A DNA stretch of 64,000 nt from Diphasiastrum complanatum (Eukaryota; Streptophyta; Lycopodiopsida; Lycopodiales; Lycopodiaceae): the NCBI GenBank assembly GCA_029204225.1, contig CM055101.1:61781140-61845139 (forward strand), written 5' to 3'. The notes below the pieces were generated by a model, which saw only the letters and a program-made list of their open reading frames with translations, ran no database searches and had not been told where the DNA came from. The position numbers were made by a program, and so were the translations under genes. This document shows positions 47,251 through 59,173 of this stretch, piece after piece. Numbering within the stretch: the first letter of the stretch is position 1; the number at the start of each line of letters is the position of its first letter.

Positions 47251-50200
47251 TGAAATTCCGATAAAATCTAGTGCAGTATGTAGATCACATCACACAATCA
47301 CCATAGCCACTCCTCACAAAGTCTCATAGATGGCACATCAAAAGTTATTGATTACAAAGAGAAAACTGTACATATAGTAAAAGCCCCAACATGCATGGGC
47401 TCGACAAGTGTTAATACACTGAAATATAGACAAAATATACTGTACAGGCTAATTTCTCTACGTGTGGCTACTCAGCTAACCCAAGTAGCCGGCTATGGGT
47501 CAAGTGCCCGATTGATAAGTCAATGATGGGTCACGTCCTGGTCACAACCAAATATAGTAAATCTAATTAGCTGTACACTAATTACATTATCACATTTAGA
47601 GCTTACATAAAATGTATATCAGATTAACTCTGATTTCTAACTGTCTCCCTTAAGCTCAAATGTGATAAGAGTGAAAAACAATAATTTGTAGCAATGTCTG
47701 GAGTGTCCAAAAGATGTTATGCATGTCCTACTACTCTGTACTTGACTCACACTCAAGCACACCAACAAACCACTAGGTTTGACTCACAAAGTATCATGTA
47801 AACACAATGCTCATACAGAGAGTCTACCATACTCTCGACCAACTAACTCGTCCCCAATCCGACTTGAACACAAGTGGACCACATGAGCGACATGGCTCAA
47901 ACTGAGGAAATTCCACTGCCACCATGGCTTACATCCTCCATCTAGCTAGGCTAACATCCTATCATACACTTACAAGCACAAACCTGTAAAACTGACATAC
48001 ATGAGCGACTGAGGCTCAACCTGAGGAAATCTTACTGCCACCATAAGACTATACCCTCACCAGATAAACAACTAGTAGACATAATGACAAGTCAAAGAGC
48101 ATAAAATGACTACTTTGCCTCTAACGTAGCAACTGCACAACCACATACATTTCCGACTCAGATCTAGACCCCCGTGACAAGGTAACATGCAAGTCCACAC
48201 ACACCTATGAAAACCAACACGAATGATAAAGCGTCAAATACATGACCAAGGCCTGCCCATAAGTGGTATCTTGTCATACCAACACCTGTGCTACTTGTAG
48301 ATCCGTTGCTACACCACTGGACTCCAAATCAGGTCCTCAACCATGGCCCACACCTGTAACAAGATGCCCTCACGTCCAAGCATATCCAGTTGTCCAATAA
48401 GTCCTGAAAGCTAATCCCCATCCATTCCCCATGCTCCAAGCACAAGAGTCTACCAAGGACTCAATGAATGAATGTACACAAATCTCACCATAGGCTATAC
48501 CTGAGTAGCTCGCCTATATTCCAGAGATAAAAATGATAATCTGCCTCTCCTACATCCCATGTAGGCTCAACTTCCCATGCTTGGCGTTGCCAACTCCGAT
48601 TTGACCACCAACACATCCATCATAGTGTCCAAGCCAAAGAAAATACAAACTAGATCCATCATCATGATGAGAAACTCATGCACGATCCATAGCATATCAG
48701 GTAGGATAGCTCCAGAACCCTATACCATGTACCATCTGATCACTATGTATCCATTACCTGCTGATAGCTCCCCAAGAATTTGTCCATCTATAGTGCAACT
48801 AGATTCCAACTGGATCTAATAAAAGCTGCATCCTGCTTACCAAATGATGATGGATAGAAACAACATGTGATGACAACCTGGAGATTACTGTGCATATACC
48901 CATGCAACTCACCTGATCACTCACCAAAGTATCAACTGTCACTCCATGAGTAACCATCTCCATCCCTACTGGCTCACAACCATGGGCATGCTGGATTCAC
49001 ATCACCCCGTAATGCACTCCATGCCCTCAGGATATGTACCACCCCAGGTACACTCCATGCCACCAACTTTCAAGTAGGCTTGATCCATCCCTAGGTCACC
49101 ACATGATGCACCAGCTAAAGAACATCGTCCATACATCAAATGACATATCATACCTGAGCAACTGCAGCATCTCCCTGAGTGCCACCCCAATGGACTTGTC
49201 ATCCACATATTGTGCTCATCTAATGTCTCCGATCCTGGTCAAGGTACCCAAATGGCGAATGTAGCCCATCACTAGGTCACCCGCACTCCGCTCGATAGAA
49301 TGGTGACAAAAACACTCCAAAATGTGTTTTTCCTTGCTCTATGACGTCTCTCTATCCGCTGGCTCTGAGCAACTAGTTTCAAGGGTCATTTTGGCCCAAG
49401 GATGGCCAAAATCGGTGCCCTCTAGCCAAAGTTATCCCTTTCCAAAGGAATTGCTTGCAAAATGAACTAATTCTTTACAAAGAAGATTTTTAATGAAGAA
49501 ATCCCAAATATGGACTTCAGGTCCCTTTCAGTATCTCAAACTGGAAATTTTTCTTAAAGTTGAAGCCTCAATGGCCCTTCGGACCTCTTCAACCTTTCAT
49601 GAGCCCTTTATCTCACCATCCAATGGTGGTTCACCATCCAAAGGCTCACAATACTCCCCGAGTATTTGATATCAATCGTCGATCTTGATGGAGCCTCATC
49701 CTATGGCTCTTCCTACCTCTGCACGCCGAAGAATGTTCCTAGGTTCGCTAGCACCCTCAATACGCTGGCGCTCCAATGGGGCTGGACGCGCACGAGTGCT
49801 GTCCGCACTCCATCCTCCCTTCTTCCTCATCTTTGCAAGGTTTTTCTTACTCCTTGCTATGGCAGCCACAACTAAACATTGATCCATCTCCCTTGCCTTT
49901 CCACGGCCGCCCGCGGCCTCTTACAACCATCTTCACAGTACCAGGGCGCCCTCCACTAGCCTTTTACAGCTCCAGAAATAGTTATGTGGAGAGAGAGAGA
50001 GATCCATGATTTTTCATCTGAAAACCCTAGTTTCAAAGAATAGAAGGATTTATTGGGCTTCACTCAGGCTTTTCCTGAGATTCAACTTGCAGATTCTTGC
50101 CTGCTGAGGTCGCCCTACCTCTGCCTTTCAAATGCAATTTAGGCAATCCAATTGATGCAGTATTGACTGCAAACAAGCCAATTTTCCAAGAAATCCATCA

Positions 50201-50796
50201 ACACCCCACAAAACTGGAAATTTTCCAAATTTCCTCAATTTTTGACCAAATATGTCCCTGTAAATTGTTATGGCTCTCTGTAACTGCTCTTTGCATAGCC
50301 ATGCAAGCCCCCTTGCGCCAAACGGCTGTCCACACAGTGAATAACGTAGCCAACACCGATGATTTTCCCGAAACCACCGAACTGCAAGATTTCCTCCGTG
50401 AATTCTCCCCGGAATCCACCTATGACGTTTTGATCTTCCCCAAAGCTTCGATCAAAGGAACTTTGTTGTCTCATGCCATCTGGACTACATATACCCCGTA
50501 TGGAGTCCTCTCTCCTGAGATGCTCTGAGTGTTATTCCTCCTAGTGAAAGACGCTATCCCATAGCTTCACCGGATTCTGCATACCTGCAGCACCCTAACG
50601 CTCTGATATTAAGTTGAAATTCTGATAGAATCTAGTGCAGTATGCAGATCACATCACACAATCACCATAGCTACTCCTCACAAGCTCTTATAGATGGCAC
50701 AACAAAAGTTATCGATTACAAAGAGAAAATTGTACATATAGTAAAATCCCCAACATGCATGGGCTCGACGAGTGTCAACACATTGAAATATAGACA
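47251..50796 (-). mobile_element. Non-coding LTR element (LARD-like)
   Basis: Direct repeats of 182 bp lie at 47251-47432 and 50615-50796, both starting TGAAATTC and ending ATAGACA. Next to the right copy, on the minus strand, is TATCAGAGCGTTAGGG, a diverged tRNA-Met primer site, so the element reads on the minus strand. A purine tract (AAGGGAGACAG) near 47640 suggests the 3' LTR may extend further than the shared 182 bp. The 3.2-kb interior shows no gag or pol domain. It is GC-richer than its surroundings and has an internal 118-bp tandem repeat (47881 and 47999). No target duplication was found. It sits inside the transposase gene region. Confidence 0.55.
47881..48058. repeat. Tandem repeat, about 118-bp period
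   Basis: ACATGAGCGAC, GGCTCAA and CTGAGGAAAT followed by ACTGCCACCAT occur twice, starting at 47881 and 47999. This is inside the non-coding LTR element. Confidence 0.75.
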
Positions 50797-51015
50797 CCTG
50801 TCTAACTAATAGGCTTTGAGTATTCAGGTTGACGATTGTTGACGATTGAAGATGAGATTGATCAAAGATCAAGTGTGCAAATTCAGCATTAGAAGCTCAT
50901 CAGAGATAGACAAAAGTAGATGCTCTGTGCATTGATTCTTTATTTGTCAATAATAAGGTTTTCATTCCTCTACAGATTGAATTAGCTTCATAGAGCATGT
51001 GGTTTCACCCGCTAG

Positions 51016-51627
51016 TCTCATGCCAAGATAGCCAAGGCTCCTCTGGAACCATATAACTGGTCCAAGACCATCTTTGGAGAGCTCAAACTAGCCATCAAGA
51101 GCAATACCAAGCAACAATTTGCTATTGGCCCTATGATGTCACTCGCAGCCTCCCACCTTGAAAATAAAATCCATGGTTTTTGTATGGATTCCATGCTTTC
51201 TATCTACGAAGAAGCACCGACAGAGTTATCTCAACAAGCATCCAGCTCACATAGTCGACGTCGTCCACGCAACGAAATCATCATTCCTAACTCGCCTTCC
51301 GCATCACGACGTCGTACTAGGCAAACATCTTCAATTGTGCTTCCACCCCCTGTTGCTATTCACACTGAGCCACCTATTACCCCCGCCTCTGATGCTTCCC
51401 TCGTCTTTGCTTCCTCTCAAGCACAGTCTATGACCATTGGGGCTACCATTCCCATCACAGCTGCCCAGGCTGTCTCTCCTCCACAGATCCGAGCTGTTTT
51501 CCCAAACACCCAGTATTTCATGGACATGTTCGATGATTCTGACCCCCTTGGAGCCTCAGAAGTTTTTGTAATGCCCCAGAGCCCTGCACCCTTTGAACTC
51601 CAATCCCTTGAAAGAGGATTCGAATAG
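51016..51627 (+). CDS. Unrecognised ORF, Ser/Pro/Arg-rich, beside an LTR
   Basis: An open frame of about 203 codons follows a stop at 51013. The first ATG that leaves a sizeable product is at 51133, giving 164 residues. The beginning reads LEPYNWSKTIFGELKLAIKS, then SLAASHLENKIHGFCMDS. The middle is low complexity, with SRRRPRNEIIIPNSPSASRR and runs of Pro and Ala. Plus-strand frames after it (51720-51938 and 52210-52390, e.g. HSLDNFKVDPRSPPLF) look like a broken continuation. A polypurine tract and LTR start follow at 52440, so this may be the last ORF of a gypsy-like element. I do not recognise the family. Confidence 0.35.
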   Translation, partial: SHAKIAKAPLEPYNWSKTIFGELKLAIKSNTKQQFAIGPMMSLAASHLENKIHGFCMDSMLSIYEEAPTELSQQASSSHSRRRPRNEIIIPNSPSASRRRTRQTSSIVLPPPVAIHTEPPITPASDASLVFASSQAQSMTIGATIPITAAQAVSPPQIRAVFPNTQYFMDMFDDSDPLGASEVFVMPQSPAPFELQSLERGFE

Positions 51628-52425
51628 ATCCATGATACTACTACTGGATTCAAAGCTTTTGAGCGTGACATCCTCATGAGTCCTTGTGTGGTGGTTGGTG
51701 GGTCCTCAAGTGTAAGACCTCTGAAATAGAGGCCGACAAAGAGATAGATAAAATACCCGCATTGGGAGAGCAGCCAGCTTGGAGAGTTACAGTTTTTGAG
51801 AAAACTCCAGAATCCATCAGGAGTTATGTGGCCAGCCCTCACCAATTGCGCGTAGATCCATATTCTGTTCCAATGTCATGCATGAATAAGTGGAAGGATT
51901 TGGGATTGGCCATGACAAAATTACTATCCATACGCTGAACTGGCCAATCATCCACCAACCTTACAGTTGAAAAATTTCAGTGGATTTCCACCGGGCACTA
52001 CAAGCAGACCAACGGGAGTATACACACTCTCCTAATCCCACAGTGAGGCAATCGGCACTCTTTGCAAAAGATTTGACTCTATTGGCATTTGTGGCAACAC
52101 GATGGGATGATTGCCTTCCTTCTTTGGCGTTCGATTCAAATAAGCCAATGGTGTCAGAGAGCATTAAGGATCAGCTACCGGTGGCTAGATTGTATTTCCA
52201 TGTCGCAATGATGGGAGGCTTCTAGGAATCTCGATTCACAGCCTGGACAACTTCAAAGTGGATCCCCGGAGCCCACCGTTGTTTTTGTCGCACAATTTAG
52301 ATTTCAACACTGCCCAACTCAATTTAATGGAGAAGGTGCAGTATCATTTAATAAAGATTCGACATGAAACAAATAAAAGCCCACAGTAACTGCATCTCGC
52401 AGGTGTTGTGGGACCGCCACCAGTT

Positions 52426-52920
52426 TTGGTGGGGGATAATGTTGTAGGGTTTGCAGATCCCAAGGCAACCCTAACCCTAGTTAATAAGTGAGAGGGATTT
52501 GGCACCCTACGTGTGTAAGTCCAACCCGATGATCACATTGTTAATTATTAATTAGAAAATCAATAAAAGGACTTTAGGCCTTTTTGCAGGACTTTTAATG
52601 TCACAGGGCATAAATGTCAAGTTAGTGAATAAAGTTGGGTTTCCCTCCTATTTTGGATGGTTCCCACTCTTTTTTAAATTTGAATAGTTAGGGAGGCAGA
52701 AATGGACCAATAGGATTCAGAGGCGAGGGGTCCTCCTCTCTACTATAAAAAGAGACCAACTCGAGTTTCCTACACATGTACATATCTTCATTTCAATAAA
52801 GCAGATTGGATCTCTTGTGAAATGGATTTATGAATGTCCTTGCTCTCTATCACTTTTACTCCATCTCTCATGCTTTTATTGTGTTTTGCTAATTGTTAGA
52901 TCTGATTGTTATTGGGATTG
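52426..52920 (+). mobile_element. 3' LTR of an unidentified plus-strand element
   Basis: The purine tract TTGGTGGGGGATAA is followed by TGTTGTAGGGTTTGC at 52440. A TATAAAA box lies at 52744 and AATAAA at 52795, as expected of an LTR carrying promoter and polyadenylation signals. The right end near 52920 is a guess. No 5' LTR partner was found. Confidence 0.55.
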
Positions 52921-53568
52921 CATGTTTTTATACTTTTTATGAGAGAGAAAGGGAGAGAGAGAAAGAGTAAGCTATCTTCATTGCGGATCTAGTGTTAATG
53001 GATGTAGTGTTAATGCTTAGGGCTAGTGGATGGTAGAGTTAGATGTGAATCTTCCATTCATGCTGAAATCTGAACTATGTTATCGCTCTCATGGGAACAA
53101 ATCTACGCGTGACAACTAACTTCATCTCCTTGATGCTAGATTGATTAGATTTTGGGTTGAGATTAGGCAAGGAAAGAAACCCACTCCTTTGCTCATAATT
53201 TTTTACATAATTGTTTATCTCCTATCTTTTGTTGTAGATGCACATTTTGTAGTGTAGGAATACACTCAATTTTATTTTACATTAGGATTTATGAAAATAT
53301 ATCTACACATTTTAGAAACAAATCTCTGCATTTATTGATGAACCTGTTGATAATGGGTGGGAATTAGTAGAGGTCAGAACAAACCTCGGAATATGTGGAT
53401 TTGTTTAAGGCAGTATACCATATCTTATTCTGAGGTGCATTCCGACACCTGCTCTTACATTTTTACTTTTTAGAAATAAATATCTGATAAACATTGGCAA
53501 TTTGTGTCTAAACAATGCTAGGTTATTACCACCTCAGCTGAAATATTAAGATTACAAAATTTCTGCCT

Positions 53569-53702
<134 letters not shown>

Positions 53703-54160
53703 ATGAAAGAGTTAAAGTTAACCAACACTCCCAATTCTCGGAAGGTGTGTAGCCCTTGTTTTCTTCTGTTAAAGACGTGGTTCAAATGTTTCTTGTTGGA
53801 CGATAAGTTCCACAAGAAAGCCTAAACGTCGTAGGGATGGAGCATGTGGTGACAGTCTGAAATAGGATATAACCGTACGATTCGGAAATTTTAATTAGCA
53901 CTTTACTATGTTCTTTTTTTTTCTTCTCGTATGTGTTTAGGTTTTAGCGTTTAGGGTGTGTGCGTGCGTGTGCATGTGTGATGCCATTCATTTATGTTTC
54001 ATGAGTACCAGTTCATGCTACCCTAATTTGTAGTATCTTGATTTATGTTTCATCCTTACTTGTTCATGCTACTCTGATTTGTGGGATCTTAATTTATTCA
54101 TGTTATTTTAATATGCATGATCATAAATTATGTGTTGTATATTGGTTATGTTTCATGCTT

Positions 54161-54183
54161 AGAGAGAGAGAGAGAGAGAGAGA
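54161..54183. repeat. (GA)n microsatellite, short
   Basis: A short GA run of about 23 bp before macrosatellite unit 2, far shorter than at the other three units. Confidence 0.95.
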
Positions 54184-54660
54184 CCATGAAAGAGTTTATA
54201 GGTAACCAACACTCCCAATTCTAGGAAGGTGTGTAGCCCTTGTTTTCTTCCGTTAAAGACGTGGTTCAAATGTTTCTTGTTGGACGAGAGTTCCACAAGA
54301 AAGCCCAAACGCCGTAGGGAGGGAGCATGTGGTGACATTCTAGAATAGGATATAACCGTACGGTTCGGGAGTTTTGATTAGCACTCTACTATGTTCTTTT
54401 TTTTTTCTCTCCTCGTGTGTGTTTAGGTTTTACAGTTTAGGGTGTGTGTGTGTGTGTGTGTGTATGCTTGTGTGATGCCATTCATTTATGTTTCATGACT
54501 ACCAGTTCATACTACCCTAATTCGTAGTATCTTGATTTATGTTTCATGCTACTCTGATTTGTAAGATCTTAATTTATTTATGTCATTTTAATTTGCATGA
54601 TCATAATTTATGTGTTGTGTATTGGTTATGTTGCAAGGCTTTGAAATAGAGAGCGAGCCA

Positions 54661-54664
<4 letters not shown>

Positions 54665-54743
<79 letters not shown>
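54665..54743. repeat. (GA)n microsatellite, 79 bp
   Basis: A GA run before macrosatellite unit 3. Confidence 0.95.
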
Positions 54744-54745
<2 letters not shown>

Positions 54746-55400
54746 AAAGGTAACCAACACTCCCAATTCTAGGCAGGTGTGTAGCCCTTGTTTTCTTCCA
54801 TTAAAGACATGGTTCAAATGTTTCTTAGTGGTGACATTCTGGAATAGGATATAACTGTACGGTTCGGGAGTTTTGATTAGCACTCTACTACGTTTTTTTT
54901 TTTTTCTCCTCGTGTGTGTTTAGGTTTTAGGGTTTAGGGTGTGTGTGTGCGTGTGCGCGTGTGATGCCATTCATTTATGTTTCATGATTACCAGTTCATG
55001 CTACCCTAATTCGTAGTATCTTGATTTATGTTTCATGCTTACTAAAAACAATGCCAAAATCTGTAGTCACCTTGAGATATCACAAGACTCTCTTTGCCAG
55101 CCCCCAATGATACTTTTCTGGATTGTTAGAAAATTGTGCTAGAGCATAAACAGGAAAGGCCATTAGGATTGTGTGTGTGCATGTGCATGTGTACTGTGAT
55201 GCCATTCATTTATGTTTCATGATTACTAGTTCATGCTATCCTAATTCGTAGTATCTTGATTTGTGTTTCATCCTTACTAGTCCATGCTACTCTGATTTGT
55301 AGGATCTTAATTTATTCATGTTATTTTAATTTGCATTATCATAATTTATGTGTTGTGTACTATTGGTTATATTGCATGCTTAGAAATAAAGAGCGAGGGA

Positions 55401-55404
<4 letters not shown>

Positions 55405-55492
<88 letters not shown>
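55405..55492. repeat. (GA)n microsatellite, 88 bp
   Basis: A GA run before macrosatellite unit 4. The Arg-Glu open frame at 55256-55498 is an artefact of it. Confidence 0.95.
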
Positions 55493-55494
<2 letters not shown>

Positions 55495-56261
55495 ATGAAA
55501 GAGTTTATAGGTAACCAACACTCCCAATTCTAGGAAGGTGTGTAGCCCTTGTTTTCTTCCGTTAAAGACATGGTTCAAATGTTTCTTGTTGGACAATAAG
55601 TTCCACAAGAAAGCCCATACACCGTAGGTAGGGAGCATGTGCTGACATTATGGAATAGGATATAATCATACGGTTCGGGAGTTTTGATTAGCACTCTACT
55701 ATGTTATTTCTTTTTTTCTCCTCGTGTGTGTTTAGGTTTTATGGTTTAGGGTGTGTGTGTGTGCATGTGCATGTGTGTTTCATGATTACTAGTTCATGCT
55801 ACCCTAATTCGTAATATCTTGATTTATGTTTCATGCTTACTAGTTCATGCTACTCTGATTTGTAGGATTTTAATTTATCCATGTGTGTGTGTGTGTATGT
55901 GCGTGGTTCTCGTATCATAGTCTGAGCTTTTATAGGTATTGAGTCAAAGTTATGAGGGCAATACCAACATATAAATCAATTTTCCATCTATAATTAACTA
56001 CAAACCATAACCCTAGGAATATTAATGATGACACGAATCCATTGAGGATGAAATGGGGACTAATTGGCTCCTCGATCAAGTTGTCTATGCCGATTGGGTG
56101 TCTCGCCTAAAAATGACGACACCAAAGAGGCATATGGTGTGCAGGCCATTGATGTTCTTGAACCTCATGGTTCACCACATCAAAATGAGAAAAGTGTGTC
56201 TGCTACTTCAAAGTCTGCTACTTCAAACAACATCACTTACCAAATTTATACATCTTCGTTG

Positions 56262-56960
56262 CACGTAGGTATCGTAGTCCCAGTCTCATGCATCGCAGTC
56301 ACATAAGTCTAATGACCATGGCCAGGACAGGGACGATTCAGCTAGATCTAATAATTGGGTGATTTTGATATATATTTGTAATTAGAACATTTATGTATCA
56401 ATATATATAATTTGTTTAAGTCCTCTACATGGATCTTCAATTGCATGGAGTCTAGTTTTAGGATAGAATGGAGCCATTTGACAGGGTTATAACAATGTCC
56501 ATGGGAGAACCTTGGCCACCACTTCCAAGGTGAGAAGGTCCCTAAAGTCTCCTGTAGCTTCTTAGCGGCCTCTCGTTGTTGTTTGACACGATCTGGATTT
56601 TTGGGGAATCCTTTCTTCACAAGTCTTCCTTGTGTCTTGATTTGGATGGATATTCTAGATCTGAGGTATATTTAGCTTCAAGATCATATACTTTAACTTC
56701 ACTACATTTATGAGGTCTGACTTTCACTCTCATCACATTTCTCAGATAACTGAATCATCTTCATTGGATGCACGTATCACAGTCTCAATCCCATGCATCG
56801 CAGTCACATGAGTCCGATTACGATGCCAATGGCCAGGACGAGGATGACTCAGTTGGATCTAATTATAATTAGGTATATTTCAATAATTCAATTTGTAACA
56901 TATCTCTGTCTTGGAACATTTATGTATGAATATATATTCGTTGAATTTAAGTTTCCTTCA
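56262..56960. repeat. Direct repeat pair in the right part of the CACTA element
   Basis: A stretch of about 160-190 bp with CCCATGCATCGCAGTCACAT, GGCCAGGACGAGGATGACTC and a following ACATTTATGTATGAATATAT is present near 56262-56420 and 56770-56945 in diverged copies. The plus frame at 56064-56306 overlaps the first copy but shows no domain. Confidence 0.7.
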
Positions 56961-57059
56961 TCAATTTTTTAGTGCTTAAAATGTAACTCAAATAAATTGC
57001 AAAATATTTTATTAACAATAATGAACAAATGATTTTGCTTACCAACTTCATAAGAAGTG

Positions 57060-57464
57060 GTGCAAAAGACTCCTGGGGTCGGATGGAGTCATTTTTAGGA
57101 CTGAATGGAGCCAGTAAATTGGCTCCATTCTGCACTAAACTTTTTTTATTTATTTTTAAACCCTCGGAACAAGGTGCCATTTTGATAGGGATATACCAAG
57201 AGATGGCCCTCGGTATATTCCTCGGAAAAGACATGTCACCAATAGCTTGTTGGGAGGGATGTACCGACGGCCCTCAGTATATCCCTCGATATACCCGTGC
57301 TATAAACAACTAAAAAATGAGGTGAAGAAGCCTTGATTATCGAGGCAATTATCGAGGATCTCGTTCCGAGGCATACTTTATGGTGTATACCGAGGTTTAC
57401 GATCTTATATAATAATAATAATAATAATAAAATAGGGTCGGGAATCCTCCAAAATGTTGTAGTG
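57060..57464. repeat. Right subterminal repeats of the CACTA element
   Basis: CCCTCGGTATATTCCTCGG, CCCTCAGTATATCCCTCGA, GTGTATACCGAGGTTTACG and GTTCCGAGGCATAC are variants of one word in both orientations. They share the CCTCGGTATA core with the left end. A TAA-repeat run at about 57410-57430 precedes the terminal TTGTAGTG. Confidence 0.65.
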
Positions 57465-57734
57465 CGGCTAGAGCATGTAGCCATCCTCTTCGCTCTAACG
57501 TGGGCTCAGTTGCTATAGCAATAAATTTGCCTCTGGATGGCGGATACCTAGTACAATAAGTAATCCTTAGGAGCATTGGAGCTATGCCGAGTTGTTAGTG
57601 TGGAGTGAAAAACAATGGGTTATTTTTTGTTTGACTTTTTTCCTTGGCATGCACATTATTTAGTCATTCTTAATCAACCTCGTTCACCATGTGTTAATAC
57701 TAATTTCCATGCAAATTTTTTTGAACTAACTTGG

Positions 57735-57736
<2 letters not shown>

Positions 57737-57798
<62 letters not shown>
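57737..57798. repeat. (TC)n microsatellite
   Basis: A 62-bp TC run just outside the CACTA right end. The open frames spanning it are low complexity. Confidence 0.95.
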
Positions 57799-57801
<3 letters not shown>

Positions 57802-58696
57802 GGGCTATGCGGCTGCTATTGTGGCTATGTCGCATGCCTGCCGAGCTTGGTGTGATGCAGCGCGATGTTGCATTGCAGATGCCAGCGGGGTTGCCTCGGA
57901 AAATTGGCTAGTGGGGTGAATTCAGCTTGCCGTGCAGGAGGAGGCAGAAGGACGCCTCACGGGATATTCATTCTACCTTAGCATACACTAATTAATCCAT
58001 GTGTCTAATGATCTGGCAACAATTGGCTTATAACTCCTTCAGGAATCATCATCTTCCCTGATCGTGCTGGAAAAACGTAGAAAAGCATCTTGGCCATATT
58101 AATGTACCGCAGTTCAGTCCTGAAAAATATTTTACTTAAGGAAAGAGAGCGACACACGTACTACAAAAGTTTTCTACGTAGTCTAGGTGGGCAGATCGCA
58201 TAACTACATCCAGATTTTATTTTCACCCATCTCTCTTGAGACCCGCCTTCAGATGCTCTTTGACGTGGTTGATGTGGCCAGTAGTTGATGATGGTATAAG
58301 TTACGTCGACAAGCTCATGGGACATCGGTGATAGAGAAGTTCTTCTCTGCACCACTCGTAGCTAGCGCTCTCCGTCCCTCCTCTGGTGACGGAAGTACCG
58401 TTATTCTTAGCTGCAGTGTCTTAGATACAAGCCTTTCCGCCTCGCGCAGTCTTCTGTCATTTGTTTCTTCTGAGATTTGCATTGTAAGCTGCTGATTCCC
58501 AAGAAATCGATGAGATTAGTTAAATCTCTCTAAAACTAACCTGATCTATATTCCTGTCCTTCCAGTACTACCGGAAACACAGTTTCTGCAGGTTTGTACG
58601 TGCGATATATGGTTTTGGAGTAGCATCAGCTCCAAGAGTTTGATGTTGGCTAAGAAAATTTTATTTGTGCTTGTCGATTGTTTAAGAGATACCGCA
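57799..58696. other. Upstream flank of the STIG1-like gene
   Basis: GC-richer sequence at 57800-57960, then ordinary intergenic DNA. The promoter and 5' leader of the STIG1-like gene should be here. GATATATGG near 58605 is a possible TATA element but is not convincing. No gene was recognised in this part. Confidence 0.4.
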
Positions 58697-59173
58697 ATGC
58701 CACACTCCTTAGTTAGGCCCCTTGCTTTCGCTGTTGCTTTGGCTACATTTTGCCTGATATTGCCTCCCGCGACAGGAAATGAAGCCTACACAAACAGGTT
58801 AATTGCTACTACGCACTCCAATTTCGTGAAATCTCAGTATTCGAGAGATATGAAAGTGCAATTGGGTGTTTGTGGAAATGATGAGAATTTCTGTGCAAAC
58901 CCAAAGAAAAACTTAGGGGGTGGTTCTACTTGCTGTTTCAAAAAATTTTGCAGAGATCTACGGAACGACAAGAATAACTGCGGTAAATGTGGAAAATCAT
59001 GCGGATATGGCCTAACCTGCTGCAATGGGGAGTGCGTCAATCTTTTTAGCGACAACAATCACTGTGGAAACTGTGGAACAGCTTGCTTTGGCAGAGCTCT
59101 GTGTGAATTTGGTCTTTGTGGCTATGGCGGTTACGACAACTCCAAGCCAGATGTCTTTCCAAAGCACTTGTAG
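58697..59173 (+). CDS. STIG1-like cysteine-rich secreted protein
   Basis: An intronless frame. From the ATG at 58697 it encodes 158 residues. An in-frame ATG at 58643 would add 18 residues, but the second start puts a typical signal peptide (SLVRPLAFAVALATFCLIL) at the N terminus, with cleavage likely after about residue 26. The mature part has 16 cysteines, including STCCFKKFCRDLRNDKNNCG, KCGKSCGYGLTCCNGECVN and NNHCGNCGTACFGRALCEFG. This is the STIG1 domain pattern (Pfam Stig1), with CC, NCGxCG and HCGxC repeats. Known: STIG1-family proteins are small apoplastic proteins, some acting in stigma exudate and pollen tube growth; the role here is unknown. No disabling change was seen. It lies between the CACTA end and the duplicated retroelement block. 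Confidence 0.92.
   Translation: MPHSLVRPLAFAVALATFCLILPPATGNEAYTNRLIATTHSNFVKSQYSRDMKVQLGVCGNDENFCANPKKNLGGGSTCCFKKFCRDLRNDKNNCGKCGKSCGYGLTCCNGECVNLFSDNNHCGNCGTACFGRALCEFGLCGYGGYDNSKPDVFPKHL

Noticed and set aside
50097-50528. 143-codon plus-strand ORF
   Set aside because: It is open on both strands, has no recognised domain and lies inside a non-coding LTR element. It is mentioned only as possible captured sequence.
54420-54960. Telomere-like repeats (TTTAGGG)
   Set aside because: Only two degenerate units per macrosatellite copy; too short to be an interstitial telomere.
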